From: an uncultured Alistipes sp.
GTDB taxonomy: Bacteria; Bacteroidota; Bacteroidia; Bacteroidales; Rikenellaceae
NCBI GenBank assembly: GCA_910587675.1
Contig: CAJUMU010000022.1
Coordinates: 1 to 30,619 of the forward strand
Direction of reading: 5' to 3'
Length of the DNA: 30,619 nt
Shown here one piece after another: positions 14,371-21,970 of this stretch. Positions within the stretch are counted from its first letter, which is position 1. Each line of letters starts with the position of its first letter. The position numbers were made by a program, and so were the translations under genes. The notes under the pieces were generated by a model. That model was not told where the DNA came from. It saw only the letters and a program-made list of their open reading frames with translations, and searched no databases.

Positions 14371-17274
14371 TTACCGCGGTCCGCCCGGGCCACCCATCGG
14401 GGGACCCATGCGGCGACCCGAGCTCTTGCCGTCCGAGATGCCGTAGTCGGAGAGCACGCGCGAGCCCTTCTTGCCGAATACGCGGAGGTTGTAGTTGAAC
14501 TGCACAGTGAAGTAACGTCCGATGACGCTGTTCCATGAGTTCTGCGTGAAGCCCGAACCCGTCGTGCGGGCGAACGAGGTGTTCTGGTTGAAGATGTCGT
14601 TGATACCCACCATGATCTCGCCCAATTGGTTGCGGAAGAGCTTCTTGCCGATATAGGCGTTGCAGAGCGTGTAGGAGTCGTTGTAGTCGTTGGTGAAACC
14701 TATGTACTGCACGTAGTTGGCGCTGGCGGTGAAGGTGAAGCCTTTCCAGAATACCGTTTTGAGCGTACCCGAGGCCGAGTGGTTGAAGTACTCGTTCTTG
14801 CTGCCGCGCGAGGCCAGCGAGTTGTCGGCTTGGTTGTAGGTTCCGTTCCACGAGAGGGTGAAGTCGATGTTCTCCGAAATGTTGCTGCCCAATACCACGT
14901 TGGCGTCGTAGCCTATGTTGCTCGCCATGTTGCGCGCGCCGTTCACCAGCGAGGGAGTCTTCGAGTAGTTGACGCCCGCCATGATGTTGAAGTTGCACTT
15001 CAGGAAGTTGATCGGCAGACCGTAACTCAAGTGAGTGCGGAGGCTCAGGTAACCGTCCACGTTGTCGTACGTGGTGTACTGTATGGGAGTCGATCCCACC
15101 TCGTCGATTACGTACTGAGGTATGTTGTCGCCCGTGTAGATGCTCGACGATATGTAGTCCGACGTGCTCTGGAACGAGAACATCCACATGAAGGTGCGGC
15201 CCTTCTCGAGATTGGTGTTGTTGTAGTGGAAATTGATTCGGTGCGAGTAGGCGGGGTTCAGCCGCTCGTTACCGCCCGTCACATACTGCGAATCCGATAT
15301 GTCGAGCAGGTTCTGCAACTGCGTGATGCGCGGGTTGTCGGTGCCCGACATGACGAACATGCGGATAGAGTTCTGCTTGTTGATGTTGAAATTGCCCATC
15401 AGGAAGTAGGTGAAGTCGTTGTACGACCTCTTTACCGCCTGAGTGTCCGTCGCCCGCACCTCGCCGTTGAGGGTCGAGTACTGGTAGTTGAGATCGAGCA
15501 CCAGCGTGTTGCGCTCCTTGCTGTAACGGAAACCCGGGCCCACGCGGTGGGTGGTGTAGTCGCTGGTGTAGGTGTTCGAGAGCTGCGGATCGAGCGTTCC
15601 GTCGGTGTAGGAGTTGTCGTTGCCGAAGTTCCATGTCTGCTTGTCGCGCTCCTGACCCGTGTAACCCACGCGGTACTGGAAATTGAGCTGCGAGAACTTC
15701 GACAGCGGCTCGGCGTAATTCACGGCGCCCTCGATGCCGGTGTTGTTCGAATCGGTCTCGTTGGCGAGGTAACGCAGCAGAGGCGAGTAGGTGCCGTCGC
15801 CGTTGTCGATGGTCGACTGGTTCGAATAACTCTTCGAGTCGTTATCGTTGTTGCGGTAACTGAATCTCACGTCGGCCGTGAACAGACGGCCCGGCTTGCC
15901 CAGCTTGAGGCGGTATTGCAGGAACTCCGATATGTTGTATCCTCCTTGGTTGGCCTCGTTGCCGTTCATTATGATGTTGTGGATGGCGTCGCCGTATTGC
16001 AGACCGTCGGTCGTGCTGAACGGATCGTACGACTGGAAACTGAGTCCCGTGCGCGACATGATCGACTGGTTCTCCGATATGCGCCAGTCGAAACGGGCGT
16101 TGAGGCGGTTGTTGTAGTTCAGATTGTCGGAATAACCCGTCTGCTCCAGCGTGCCCAGATCCTCGAGCGGAGCCTCGTACCACTTTATGGTCTGCGAGAG
16201 ATTCTTGGTGCGGGTGCGGTTGAAGAAGTAGCTGGCCTCCAGTTTCACCTTGTCGTTCTCGCCCCACGATCCCGTGTAGTTGAGTCCGAGCGATCCGACC
16301 TTGGCCACTCCGCTCTGCGGACGCACCATGTATTGGCCCACGCCGCGACCCATGCCGCCGCCCATGCCGCCTGTCGCGCCCGACACGCCGAGGATATCCT
16401 CGAACGAGAAGTTCTGCTGGTTGATGTTGTTGAGCAGCGCGATACCCGACAAACGGTGATTCTTGTTGAAATAGTTGATGTTGCCGCCGAAGATGTATTT
16501 GTTCGATTCGGTGATGTCGTCGGTGTCGGGCTGATAGCCGTATCCCGCATAGATCTTGCCGAAAACGCCCTGACGCATGGCCTCGTGCGTCACGATATTG
16601 ATGGCCTTGTAGCCCTCGCCGTCGTCCATGCCCGAAAATTCGGCGTTGTCGCTCAGCTTGTTGTAGACCTCGACGTTTTTCACCGCCTGCGCGGGCAACG
16701 AATTGAGGGCCGTGGATACGTCCTCGCCGAAGAACTCCTTGCCGTCGACGAAGATCTTCTTTACCGTCTCGCCTTGAGCCTCCACGCTGCCGTTGGTGAT
16801 GGTGATGCCCGGCATCTTCTTCAGCAGACCCTCGACGTCGGCGTCGTTGGCCACCTTATAGGCCTCGGCGTTGTAGCTCACCGTGTCGCCCTTCTGCGAG
16901 GCGCGGATGGCCTGCACCTCCTTCACCACGGCTTCGATCTTGGTGGCGCTTTCGGCCATCTCCATCGCGCCCAGATCCTTGGCGGCCGCGTCGACCTTAA
17001 CGCTTTTTTTAAGATCGTCGTACCCGAGGAACGTTATCACCACGTCGTACTCGCCGTATTTGAGGTTGGGGATTTCGGTCTTGCCGCCGAATCCCGAGGT
17101 GTAATACTTCTTCTCGCCGTCGGGCACGCCTGCGGGCGACATCTCGACGACGGCTCCCGCTATGCCCTCGCGGGTTTGCGCGTCGATCACCGACATGGTG
17201 AGTTTGCCGCGCTGTTGGGCGAATGCCGTTACCGTCAGGCAAATGAAAAGAACGGTTCCGATAAATTTCTTCAT
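14371..17274 (-). CDS. TonB-plug outer-membrane beta-barrel protein with Gly/Pro-rich tail
   Basis: 967 residues. Signal peptide 1-19 (ends A-F-A-Q), carboxypeptidase-regulatory-like beta-sandwich about 24-110 (V-I-D-A-Q-T-R-E-G-I-A-G-A-V-V-E), TonB plug about 125-240 (L-L-K-K-M-P-G-I, V-D-G-K-E-F-F-G-E-D), then a long 22-strand-type barrel rich in Tyr, Asn and Gly. This matches the Bacteroidota outer-membrane barrel family related to TonB-dependent receptors but without a SusC signature or a SusD partner. The last 20 residues are unusual: G-K-S-S-G-R-R-M-G-P-P-M-G-G-P-G-G-P-R, similar in composition to the tail of the DUF4890-like protein encoded just upstream. The ligand is unknown. Upstream are a -7 box (17456-17449) and a near copy of the motif found ahead of the DUF4890 gene. 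Confidence 0.85.
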   Translation of the reverse strand: MKKFIGTVLFICLTVTAFAQQRGKLTMSVIDAQTREGIAGAVVEMSPAGVPDGEKKYYTSGFGGKTEIPNLKYGEYDVVITFLGYDDLKKSVKVDAAAKDLGAMEMAESATKIEAVVKEVQAIRASQKGDTVSYNAEAYKVANDADVEGLLKKMPGITITNGSVEAQGETVKKIFVDGKEFFGEDVSTALNSLPAQAVKNVEVYNKLSDNAEFSGMDDGEGYKAINIVTHEAMRQGVFGKIYAGYGYQPDTDDITESNKYIFGGNINYFNKNHRLSGIALLNNINQQNFSFEDILGVSGATGGMGGGMGRGVGQYMVRPQSGVAKVGSLGLNYTGSWGENDKVKLEASYFFNRTRTKNLSQTIKWYEAPLEDLGTLEQTGYSDNLNYNNRLNARFDWRISENQSIMSRTGLSFQSYDPFSTTDGLQYGDAIHNIIMNGNEANQGGYNISEFLQYRLKLGKPGRLFTADVRFSYRNNDNDSKSYSNQSTIDNGDGTYSPLLRYLANETDSNNTGIEGAVNYAEPLSKFSQLNFQYRVGYTGQERDKQTWNFGNDNSYTDGTLDPQLSNTYTSDYTTHRVGPGFRYSKERNTLVLDLNYQYSTLNGEVRATDTQAVKRSYNDFTYFLMGNFNINKQNSIRMFVMSGTDNPRITQLQNLLDISDSQYVTGGNERLNPAYSHRINFHYNNTNLEKGRTFMWMFSFQSTSDYISSSIYTGDNIPQYVIDEVGSTPIQYTTYDNVDGYLSLRTHLSYGLPINFLKCNFNIMAGVNYSKTPSLVNGARNMASNIGYDANVVLGSNISENIDFTLSWNGTYNQADNSLASRGSKNEYFNHSASGTLKTVFWKGFTFTASANYVQYIGFTNDYNDSYTLCNAYIGKKLFRNQLGEIMVGINDIFNQNTSFARTTGSGFTQNSWNSVIGRYFTVQFNYNLRVFGKKGSRVLSDYGISDGKSSGRRMGPPMGGPGGPR

Positions 17275-17341
17275 ACTCCTGTCTGCTTTACGCTATTTTA
17301 TTGTTGAACTTTTTTGATTCAGTTGTCGCACGGGTGGCCCG

Positions 17342-17360
17342 CGCACATGTTTCATGTGCG
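17342..17360 (-). other. Hairpin in the leader of the barrel gene
   Basis: A perfect 8-bp stem cgcacatg/catgtgcg with a 3-nt loop (17342-17360) lies in the long (about 168 nt) predicted 5' leader of the outer-membrane barrel gene. It lacks a T-run on the minus strand, so it is not a plain terminator. A role in message stability or translation control is possible. Confidence 0.4.
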
Positions 17361-17448
17361 AAAAAACCTTGGTTTGTTTGCCTTCGTTTTCTCGCCTCGG
17401 CATAGCCTGAACGAGTTCATCTCTGCCCTCGGCTTATCGAAAACGTTG

Positions 17449-17498
17449 CAAATATAGGGATTTCTTTACCTTGCATGTGCCGATTCGGGGGCGAATCG
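17449..17498 (-). promoter_or_regulatory. Promoter and candidate operator of the barrel gene
   Basis: TATATTTG (17456-17449 on the minus strand) matches the -7 consensus; the -33 site is weak, which suits an activated promoter. From 32 bp upstream lies CGATTCGCCCC (17498-17488), one base different from the CGATTCACCCC found ahead of the DUF4890 gene. It is also the right arm of an inverted repeat cgattcg-gggg-cgaatcg (17481-17498). Confidence 0.55.
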
Positions 17499-17505
17499 AC
17501 AAAAC

Positions 17506-17534
17506 AGGGGTGCCAATTGACTATCGACACCCCT
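17506..17534 (-). terminator. Terminator of the DUF4890-like gene
   Basis: On the minus strand aggggtg (17534-17528) pairs with cacccct (17512-17506) across a 15-nt loop and is followed by gtttt. It lies about 76 bp after the stop codon and upstream of the next promoter. A further 7-bp hairpin (ttccatt/aatggaa, 17553-17575) lies between it and the gene. Confidence 0.5.
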
Positions 17535-17609
17535 TCCGAAAAACAACCTAATTTCCATTACTGCCTTGAATGGAATATGGGATTCCTTGTGAAGATTGGA
17601 CTGAAGAAT

Positions 17610-18086
17610 TTAGAATCCCATGCCGTTGTCGAAACCGCCGCCGAAACCTTGGGGTCCTCCCATCGGTCTGCCGCCTCCGCCGAAACGACCCTCGCCGCCT
17701 TGTCCCATACGGCCGCGATTCTGCTCGTTCTGCTTCTGTTTCAACCATTTCTTATACTGCGATGCGTCGAGTATCTTTTGCATGCGCTCGTCGCAAGCCT
17801 CCTCGCGCGCTTTCTGCTTCTCGCGACGCTCCTGCATCATCTTCATCATCTCCTCGCGCTCCTTCTGTTGCTCGGCGGCGCTTTCGAGATTGATCTTGTA
17901 GATTTCTGCTTTTTGCTTGTCGGTCAGTTCCAGCGATTTGGCCATACGTTCGGTTTGCATGGTCGCCACCTCTTCGGCCGATAACTGTTTGCGCTGCGGA
18001 CGCTGCGGTCCGTCTTGGTTTTGTGCGAAAGCGGCTGTCCCGATGAGCAGGGCCGCTGCGATCGCCAATGTTTTTATTCGTTTCAT
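17610..18086 (-). CDS. Periplasmic DUF4890/Spy-CpxP-like protein with Gly-rich tail
   Basis: 158 residues. Signal peptide 1-22 (ends A-A-F-A-Q). Residues about 35-120 are a charged, Met- and Gln-rich helical region with the Spy/CpxP-like element S-L-E-L-T-D-K-Q-K-A-E-I-Y-K-I and E-E-M-M-K-M-M-Q-E-R-R-E-K, as in the DUF4890 proteins of Bacteroidales. The last 35 residues are rich in Gly, Met, Pro and Phe (G-G-G-G-R-P-M-G-G-P-Q-G-F-G-G-G). By analogy to Spy and CpxP it may be an envelope chaperone or a sensor modulator, but that is inference. It has its own promoter with three copies of a motif, downstream of the response-regulator gene, and is probably a target of that regulator. Confidence 0.75.
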   Translation of the reverse strand: MKRIKTLAIAAALLIGTAAFAQNQDGPQRPQRKQLSAEEVATMQTERMAKSLELTDKQKAEIYKINLESAAEQQKEREEMMKMMQERREKQKAREEACDERMQKILDASQYKKWLKQKQNEQNRGRMGQGGEGRFGGGGRPMGGPQGFGGGFDNGMGF

Positions 18087-18148
18087 CCTGTTTTCGTTTT
18101 AGGGGGATCCGTCGTCGGGCGAGCCGAGGTCGGATCCTTTCGTCGATA

Positions 18149-18241
18149 CAAAGGTAGGGGTGAAACGACCGAATCTGTGCCGACGCGTCGGTCGAACGTC
18201 ATAACGGGAGGGGTGAATCGCCTAATTGGCGGGGTGAACCG
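18149..18241 (-). promoter_or_regulatory. Promoter of the DUF4890-like gene with three copies of CGnTTCACCCC
   Basis: TACCTTTG (18156-18149) is an exact -7 element. The 11-mer CGnTTCACCCC occurs on the minus strand at 18167-18157 (directly abutting the -7 box), 18220-18210 and 18241-18231. The last two are exactly 21 bp apart; the first lies 53 bp from the second, so all three would face the same side of the helix. A 21-bp period is that of known LytTR-type operators (9-bp repeats spaced by 12). The most distal copy lies inside the end of the LytTR regulator gene. Confidence 0.6.
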
Positions 18242-18998
18242 ACGTGAGCCACTGCTTGAATTCGGGCACGCGGGCTTTCGAGATGATGATCTTTTCGGGG
18301 ATATCGACCGTAAGATTGAGCGACAGACGGCTGCCGAACCACACGGCGATATCCTTCACGGCCTTGCGGGCGACGATGAACTGGCGGTTGGCGCGGAAAA
18401 ATTCGTCGTCGGGCAGGGTCGTTTGGAGCGTCTCCAGCGTGCGGTCGATGACGTAGCGTTCGCCCGAATAGGTCGAGGCGGTCACCTTTTCGTTCGAGGT
18501 GTAGAAGTAGGCCACGTCGTCTATATTAAGAGGTATGATTTTGTCCTTGTAGTGCACGAGGAATACCCGTTGGCTGTCGCGCTTCGAGGTTTCGATCATG
18601 GTGTCGACCTTGTTCTTGTAGTCGGAGCGTTCGGCGCCGCTCAGGCGGGCGAATTTTTCGATTGCGTGCCGCATGTCGTCGGCCTTGATGGGTTTGAGCA
18701 GGTAATCGATGCTGTTGACCTTGAAAGCCTTCAGGGCATATTCGTCGTATGCGGTGGTGAATACGATGGGCGAGGCGATGTCGACCGAATCGAATATGCG
18801 GAACGACTCGCCGTCGGCCAGATGGATATCCATGAACACGATGTCGGGCGCGGGACGGCTCTCGTCGCGGAAATAGTCGATAGTCTCTTCGACGCTCTCC
18901 AGCACCGCAAGCACGTCGTACGACGGCTCGATCGAACGCAGTATGGCTTTGAGGTTGGCGGCGGCGGCCGTTTCGTCCTCCACTATCAAAACATTCAT
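18222..18998 (-). CDS. LytTR-family response regulator
   Basis: 258 residues. Receiver domain about 1-120 with the acidic pocket E7-D8, phospho-acceptor D57 (I-V-F-M-D-I-H-L), T-T-A-Y and K102 (L-L-K-P-I). LytTR DNA-binding domain about 150-255 (F-L-V-H-Y-K-D-K-I-I-P-L-N-I-D-D-V-A-Y-F, F-F-R-A-N-R-Q-F-I-V). The start codon overlaps the stop of the kinase gene by 4 bp, so the two form one translation unit. The regulator's C-terminal codons contain one of the proposed operator repeats of the next gene, which compacts regulator and target. Confidence 0.92.
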   Translation of the reverse strand: MNVLIVEDETAAAANLKAILRSIEPSYDVLAVLESVEETIDYFRDESRPAPDIVFMDIHLADGESFRIFDSVDIASPIVFTTAYDEYALKAFKVNSIDYLLKPIKADDMRHAIEKFARLSGAERSDYKNKVDTMIETSKRDSQRVFLVHYKDKIIPLNIDDVAYFYTSNEKVTASTYSGERYVIDRTLETLQTTLPDDEFFRANRQFIVARKAVKDIAVWFGSRLSLNLTVDIPEKIIISKARVPEFKQWLTSVHPAN

Positions 18999-20434
18999 TC
19001 CGCAATCGGTTTTTGCAGAGGCAGACGCACGGTGAACTCGTCGTCGGTCTCTATGATTCGTATATCTTCGCCCGTTATCAGCTGCCAGCGGCTGCGCAGG
19101 TTCTTGAGTCCTATGCCCATCCCTGGTTCGGGTTCGAGCTTGGGGGCCTTGCGGTTCGATACCACGAGCGTGCCGCCCTCGGTGCGTATGGATACGTGGA
19201 ACGGCTGCTTGCGCGTGATGGTGTTATGCTTCACGGCGTTGCCTATGAGCGGTTGCAGCGAGAGCGCGGGCAACGTCCATTTCAGGTAGCGGGGGTCGAT
19301 GTCGGTGTCGAAGAAGAGCTTGTCGGCGTAACGCACCTTGAACAGTTCGCCGTAGGCGTGCGCGAAAGCCATCTCCTCTTCGAGGGTCGATTTGGTGTTC
19401 TGCCCGTTCTGGATGATGTAGCGGAACGTGTACGACAGTTGGTCGATGTAGGCCAAAGCCTTCTGCTCGTCGCCGTCGCGCACCAGCATGGCCAGCGAGT
19501 TGAGCGAGTTGAAGAAGAAGTGTGGATTGATCTGGCCCATCAGCATGTTGTATCGCGTCTGGAGATTCTCGTTGCGCAGGTGTTCGTTTTCGAGCAAAAT
19601 CTGCTGCTGACGATAGAGCAGGGCGTATATTCGTCCGTAAAGCACCGCCACGGCCAGCACCACGGTACATTTGAGCATCACGATCAGGTCGAGATACATT
19701 CCGTGGTTGAATATCATTACCGACTTTCCCGTCTGCCAGTTAATGACGGGAGCGAAGAAGTAGCAGGCGAACGCCGCCGCGACGGCCATCGCGCATCGCT
19801 GCATGTAGCTGCGCGTAAGGAATTTCTGTTTATGGATGCGCGCCGTCATTATGGTCATGAGCAGATACGACAGCGCGAAATAGTAGAGCATCTGCATCGC
19901 CATGTCCTGATCGCGTTTGGGGCGGTCGAAGATCATCGGGGCGTTGATTTCGTTGCCGTTCTGGCGCAACACCTCGTCGAGTATGGGGTTGGAGCCGCCG
20001 CGCGGCGGGAATATGGTGCAGAGCAGCGAGTCGCCTTCGTTGAGGTTGTACCACTTCACCTTGCGGTTGTTCACGAAAACGCTGTCGATGCGCACCGAAT
20101 CGGGATGTTCGGGCGAGGGCGCGCTTTCGCTCAACATATAACCGTAACCGTCGCGCGAGAGGCGCAAAACGCCTTCGCGTTCGGGTTTGCGGAATTCCGC
20201 GTGTTCGTTCTTGTTACGCTGGTCGTTGTTCTCGCGCTGCTCGACCATCATCGAGAGCAGATACGAGAAGTTGACCGTGAGCGTGATGACGATGGCAATC
20301 AGCAGGTTCAGTATGCCTGTCGATCGTGTGTGCTTCAGTTTTACCATATTCGCCAAGTTTTTCGGGTTCAACCTTTCATTCATGGCGCGTAACGGATCGG
20401 GTGTTTTCGGTTTTTCGGTGGCGGTATCTTTCAT
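18995..20434 (-). CDS. LytS-type sensor histidine kinase
   Basis: 479 residues. One membrane helix near 40-62, a periplasmic or loop domain of about 115 residues (63-178), then three helices (about 182-198, 214-230, 248-268). A short coiled coil (R-Q-Q-Q-I-L-L-E-N-E-H-L-R-N-E-N) leads to the His_kinase domain with phospho-acceptor H305 in Q-I-N-P-H-F-F-F-N-S-L-N. The ATP-binding part has L-Q-P-L-I-G-N-A-V-K-H and G-M-G-I-G-L-K-N-L. It phosphorylates the regulator encoded next. The input signal is unknown; the loop between helices 1 and 2 has no recognised sensor fold. The gene begins 30 bp after the carbonic-anhydrase-like gene, without a promoter of its own in the gap. Confidence 0.9.
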   Translation of the reverse strand: MKDTATEKPKTPDPLRAMNERLNPKNLANMVKLKHTRSTGILNLLIAIVITLTVNFSYLLSMMVEQRENNDQRNKNEHAEFRKPEREGVLRLSRDGYGYMLSESAPSPEHPDSVRIDSVFVNNRKVKWYNLNEGDSLLCTIFPPRGGSNPILDEVLRQNGNEINAPMIFDRPKRDQDMAMQMLYYFALSYLLMTIMTARIHKQKFLTRSYMQRCAMAVAAAFACYFFAPVINWQTGKSVMIFNHGMYLDLIVMLKCTVVLAVAVLYGRIYALLYRQQQILLENEHLRNENLQTRYNMLMGQINPHFFFNSLNSLAMLVRDGDEQKALAYIDQLSYTFRYIIQNGQNTKSTLEEEMAFAHAYGELFKVRYADKLFFDTDIDPRYLKWTLPALSLQPLIGNAVKHNTITRKQPFHVSIRTEGGTLVVSNRKAPKLEPEPGMGIGLKNLRSRWQLITGEDIRIIETDDEFTVRLPLQKPIAE

Positions 20435-20464
20435 TCAGTCCTTGTCGGTTCGGGCGCGCTCGGG

Positions 20465-20989
20465 TTATTCGTACCACGAGGCGTAAAGACGGTAGTCGTT
20501 CGCCGTGCGTTTTATTATCTGTTCGCGTTGCTCGGGCGTGATCTCGCGGATCCTCTTCGCGGGGACGCCCGCATAGAGCGAGTTCGGTTCCAGCTCCGCG
20601 CCCGAGAGCACGAGCGCGCCCGCCGCGACGATGCAGCCGCTGTGCACCACGGCGTTGTCGAGGATGGTCGATCCCATGCCTATCAGGCAATTGTCCTCGA
20701 TCACGGCTCCGTGCACGGTGGCGTTGTGGCCTACCGAAACGTCGTTGCCGATATGGGTCTGCGACGGGTGGGGCGATTTGTCGTACAGGGTGTGTATCAC
20801 CACGCCGTCCTGTATGTTGGTGCGGTCGCCGATGGTGATCGAGTTCACGTCGCCGCGCAATACGGCGTTGAACCATATCGAACAGTCGCGGCCGATCTTC
20901 ACGTCGCCGACTATTACGGCGGTCTCGGCCACGAAAGTGCCTTCGCCTACCTCGGGCGTGTGGCCGCGTATCTCTTTGATGTATGCCAT
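20465..20989 (-). CDS. Gamma-carbonic anhydrase family protein (left-handed beta-helix)
   Basis: 174 residues of hexapeptide repeats (I-G-D-x-T-N-I-Q-D-G-V, I-G-N-D-V-S-V-G-H) forming a left-handed beta-helix trimer. Metal ligands in the family pattern are H66, H88 and H93 (V-V-I-H, V-G-H-N-A-T-V-H-G). It is of the short YrdA/PaaY type, which lacks the long acidic loop of archaeal Cam; activity may be carbonic anhydrase or an unknown hydrolase. I chose the ATG at 20989; two codons upstream a TTG at 20995 is in frame but less likely. It stands between mazG and the kinase gene and may be co-transcribed with either. Confidence 0.88.
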   Translation of the reverse strand: MAYIKEIRGHTPEVGEGTFVAETAVIVGDVKIGRDCSIWFNAVLRGDVNSITIGDRTNIQDGVVIHTLYDKSPHPSQTHIGNDVSVGHNATVHGAVIEDNCLIGMGSTILDNAVVHSGCIVAAGALVLSGAELEPNSLYAGVPAKRIREITPEQREQIIKRTANDYRLYASWYE

Positions 20990-21015
20990 GGTCAATAATT
21001 ATTTAGCGTAGTTCT

Positions 21016-21087
21016 TATCTTCGGCGACTGGGGGGGGGCGCACCGAAGGTGCGAGCCGCCGAAGATAGTAATGCCTTATGGCATTAC
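21016..21087 (-). repeat. Structured repeat family A, copy 2
   Basis: Between mazG and the carbonic-anhydrase-like gene. On the plus strand: arms tatcttcggcgact (21016-21029) and agccgccgaagata (21054-21067) with one mismatch, a run of nine G (21030-21038), inner hairpin cgcacc-gaa-ggtgcg (21039-21053), then the small hairpin gtaatgcc/ggcattac (21068-21087). Read in the direction of mazG, the small hairpin comes first, 16 bp after the mazG stop codon. Confidence 0.85.
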
Positions 21088-21102
21088 AATATTAGTTCCT
21101 TT

Positions 21103-21891
21103 TTATTCTCCGCCCTCCGCCAGCTTGGCCTTGCGCCACAGAGCATCCAGCTCCTCGGCCGACATGTCGGTGAACAGCTTGCCGCCGCTCGCGGCCTCGC
21201 GTTCCATGTGTTCGAAGCGCGAGATGAACTTCTTGTTGGCGCGTTCGAGCGATAGTTCGGGGTCGATGCCGTAAAGACGGCACATGTTGACCAGCGCGAA
21301 GAAGAGGTCGCCCACCTCCTCGGCGGTGCGGTCGGCGTCGCGACGCTCCATTTCGGCCTCTGTTTCGGCTATCTCCTCCTTCACTTTGGCCCATATATCC
21401 TCCTTGTGCTCCCAGTCGAATCCCGAGTTGGCGGCCTTCTCGCCTATGCGGTAGGCCTTTACCATAGCGGGCAGCGAGCGGGGCACGCCGCCCAGAATGC
21501 CGTTTCGGCGGCTCTTCTTACGCAATTTGAGCGCCTCCCAGTTTTTGGTCACCTCGTCGGGTGTGTCGGCGTGTATGTCGCTGTAAACGTGAGGGTGGCG
21601 GTATATGAGCTTGTCGCATTCGGCGTCGGCCACGTCGGCGAAGTCGAATGCGCCCTGCTCCTCGCCCAGCTTCGAGTAGAAGACCACGTGCAGAAGCAGG
21701 TCGCCCAGCTCCTCCTTTATGCCAGCCATGTCGTTGTCGGCGATGGCGTCGACAAGTTCGTAAGTCTCCTCTATGGTGTTGTTTCTCAACGATTCGAAAG
21801 TCTGTTCGCGATCCCAAGGGCACTTCACCCGCAAGGTGTCCATCACCTCCAGCAGTCGCTCGGCAGCTTTGAGTTTCTTCTGTTCGTTCAT
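21103..21891 (-). CDS. mazG: Nucleoside triphosphate pyrophosphohydrolase MazG
   Basis: 262 residues, the usual two-domain length. It hydrolyses (d)NTPs to NMP and pyrophosphate in the cytoplasm and is thought to cleanse the nucleotide pool. Both halves show the all-alpha NTP-PPase pattern: first E-E-T-Y-E-L-V-D-A-I with E-E-L-G-D-L-L-L-H-V-V-F-Y (about 40-75), second E-E-I-A-E-T-E with E-E-V-G-D-L-F-F-A-L-V-N (about 170-215). The start segment L-x-x-V-M-D-T-L-R-V-K-C-P-W-D-R-E-Q-T is typical. Its promoter is the left half of the palindrome at 21914-21949. Confidence 0.93.
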   Translation of the reverse strand: MNEQKKLKAAERLLEVMDTLRVKCPWDREQTFESLRNNTIEETYELVDAIADNDMAGIKEELGDLLLHVVFYSKLGEEQGAFDFADVADAECDKLIYRHPHVYSDIHADTPDEVTKNWEALKLRKKSRRNGILGGVPRSLPAMVKAYRIGEKAANSGFDWEHKEDIWAKVKEEIAETEAEMERRDADRTAEEVGDLFFALVNMCRLYGIDPELSLERANKKFISRFEHMEREAASGGKLFTDMSAEELDALWRKAKLAEGGE

Positions 21892-21913
21892 GTCGAAATC
21901 GAATTATGCAACA

Positions 21914-21949
21914 CAAAGTTATTATTTTCCGCGGGAAATGATAACTTTG
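21914..21949. promoter_or_regulatory. Back-to-back promoters of mazG and the GH20 gene inside a 36-bp palindrome
   Basis: TAACTTTG occurs leftward (21921-21914) ahead of mazG and rightward (21942-21949) ahead of the GH20 gene, both exact -7 elements. The whole 36-bp stretch is a palindrome with only two mismatched positions (21923/21940, 21928/21935). The -33 region of each promoter would overlap the -7 box of the other, and neither has a good TTG. Transcription would start about 16 nt before mazG and 15 nt before the GH20 gene. Confidence 0.7.
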
Positions 21950-21970
21950 CGGTAAATAATTTTTTACGCT

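Noticed and set aside
14371..17274. SusC of a polysaccharide utilisation locus together with the GH43 gene
   Set aside because: There is no SusD-like gene, the barrel lacks SusC features, and the GH43 gene is convergent and separated by a bidirectional terminator.
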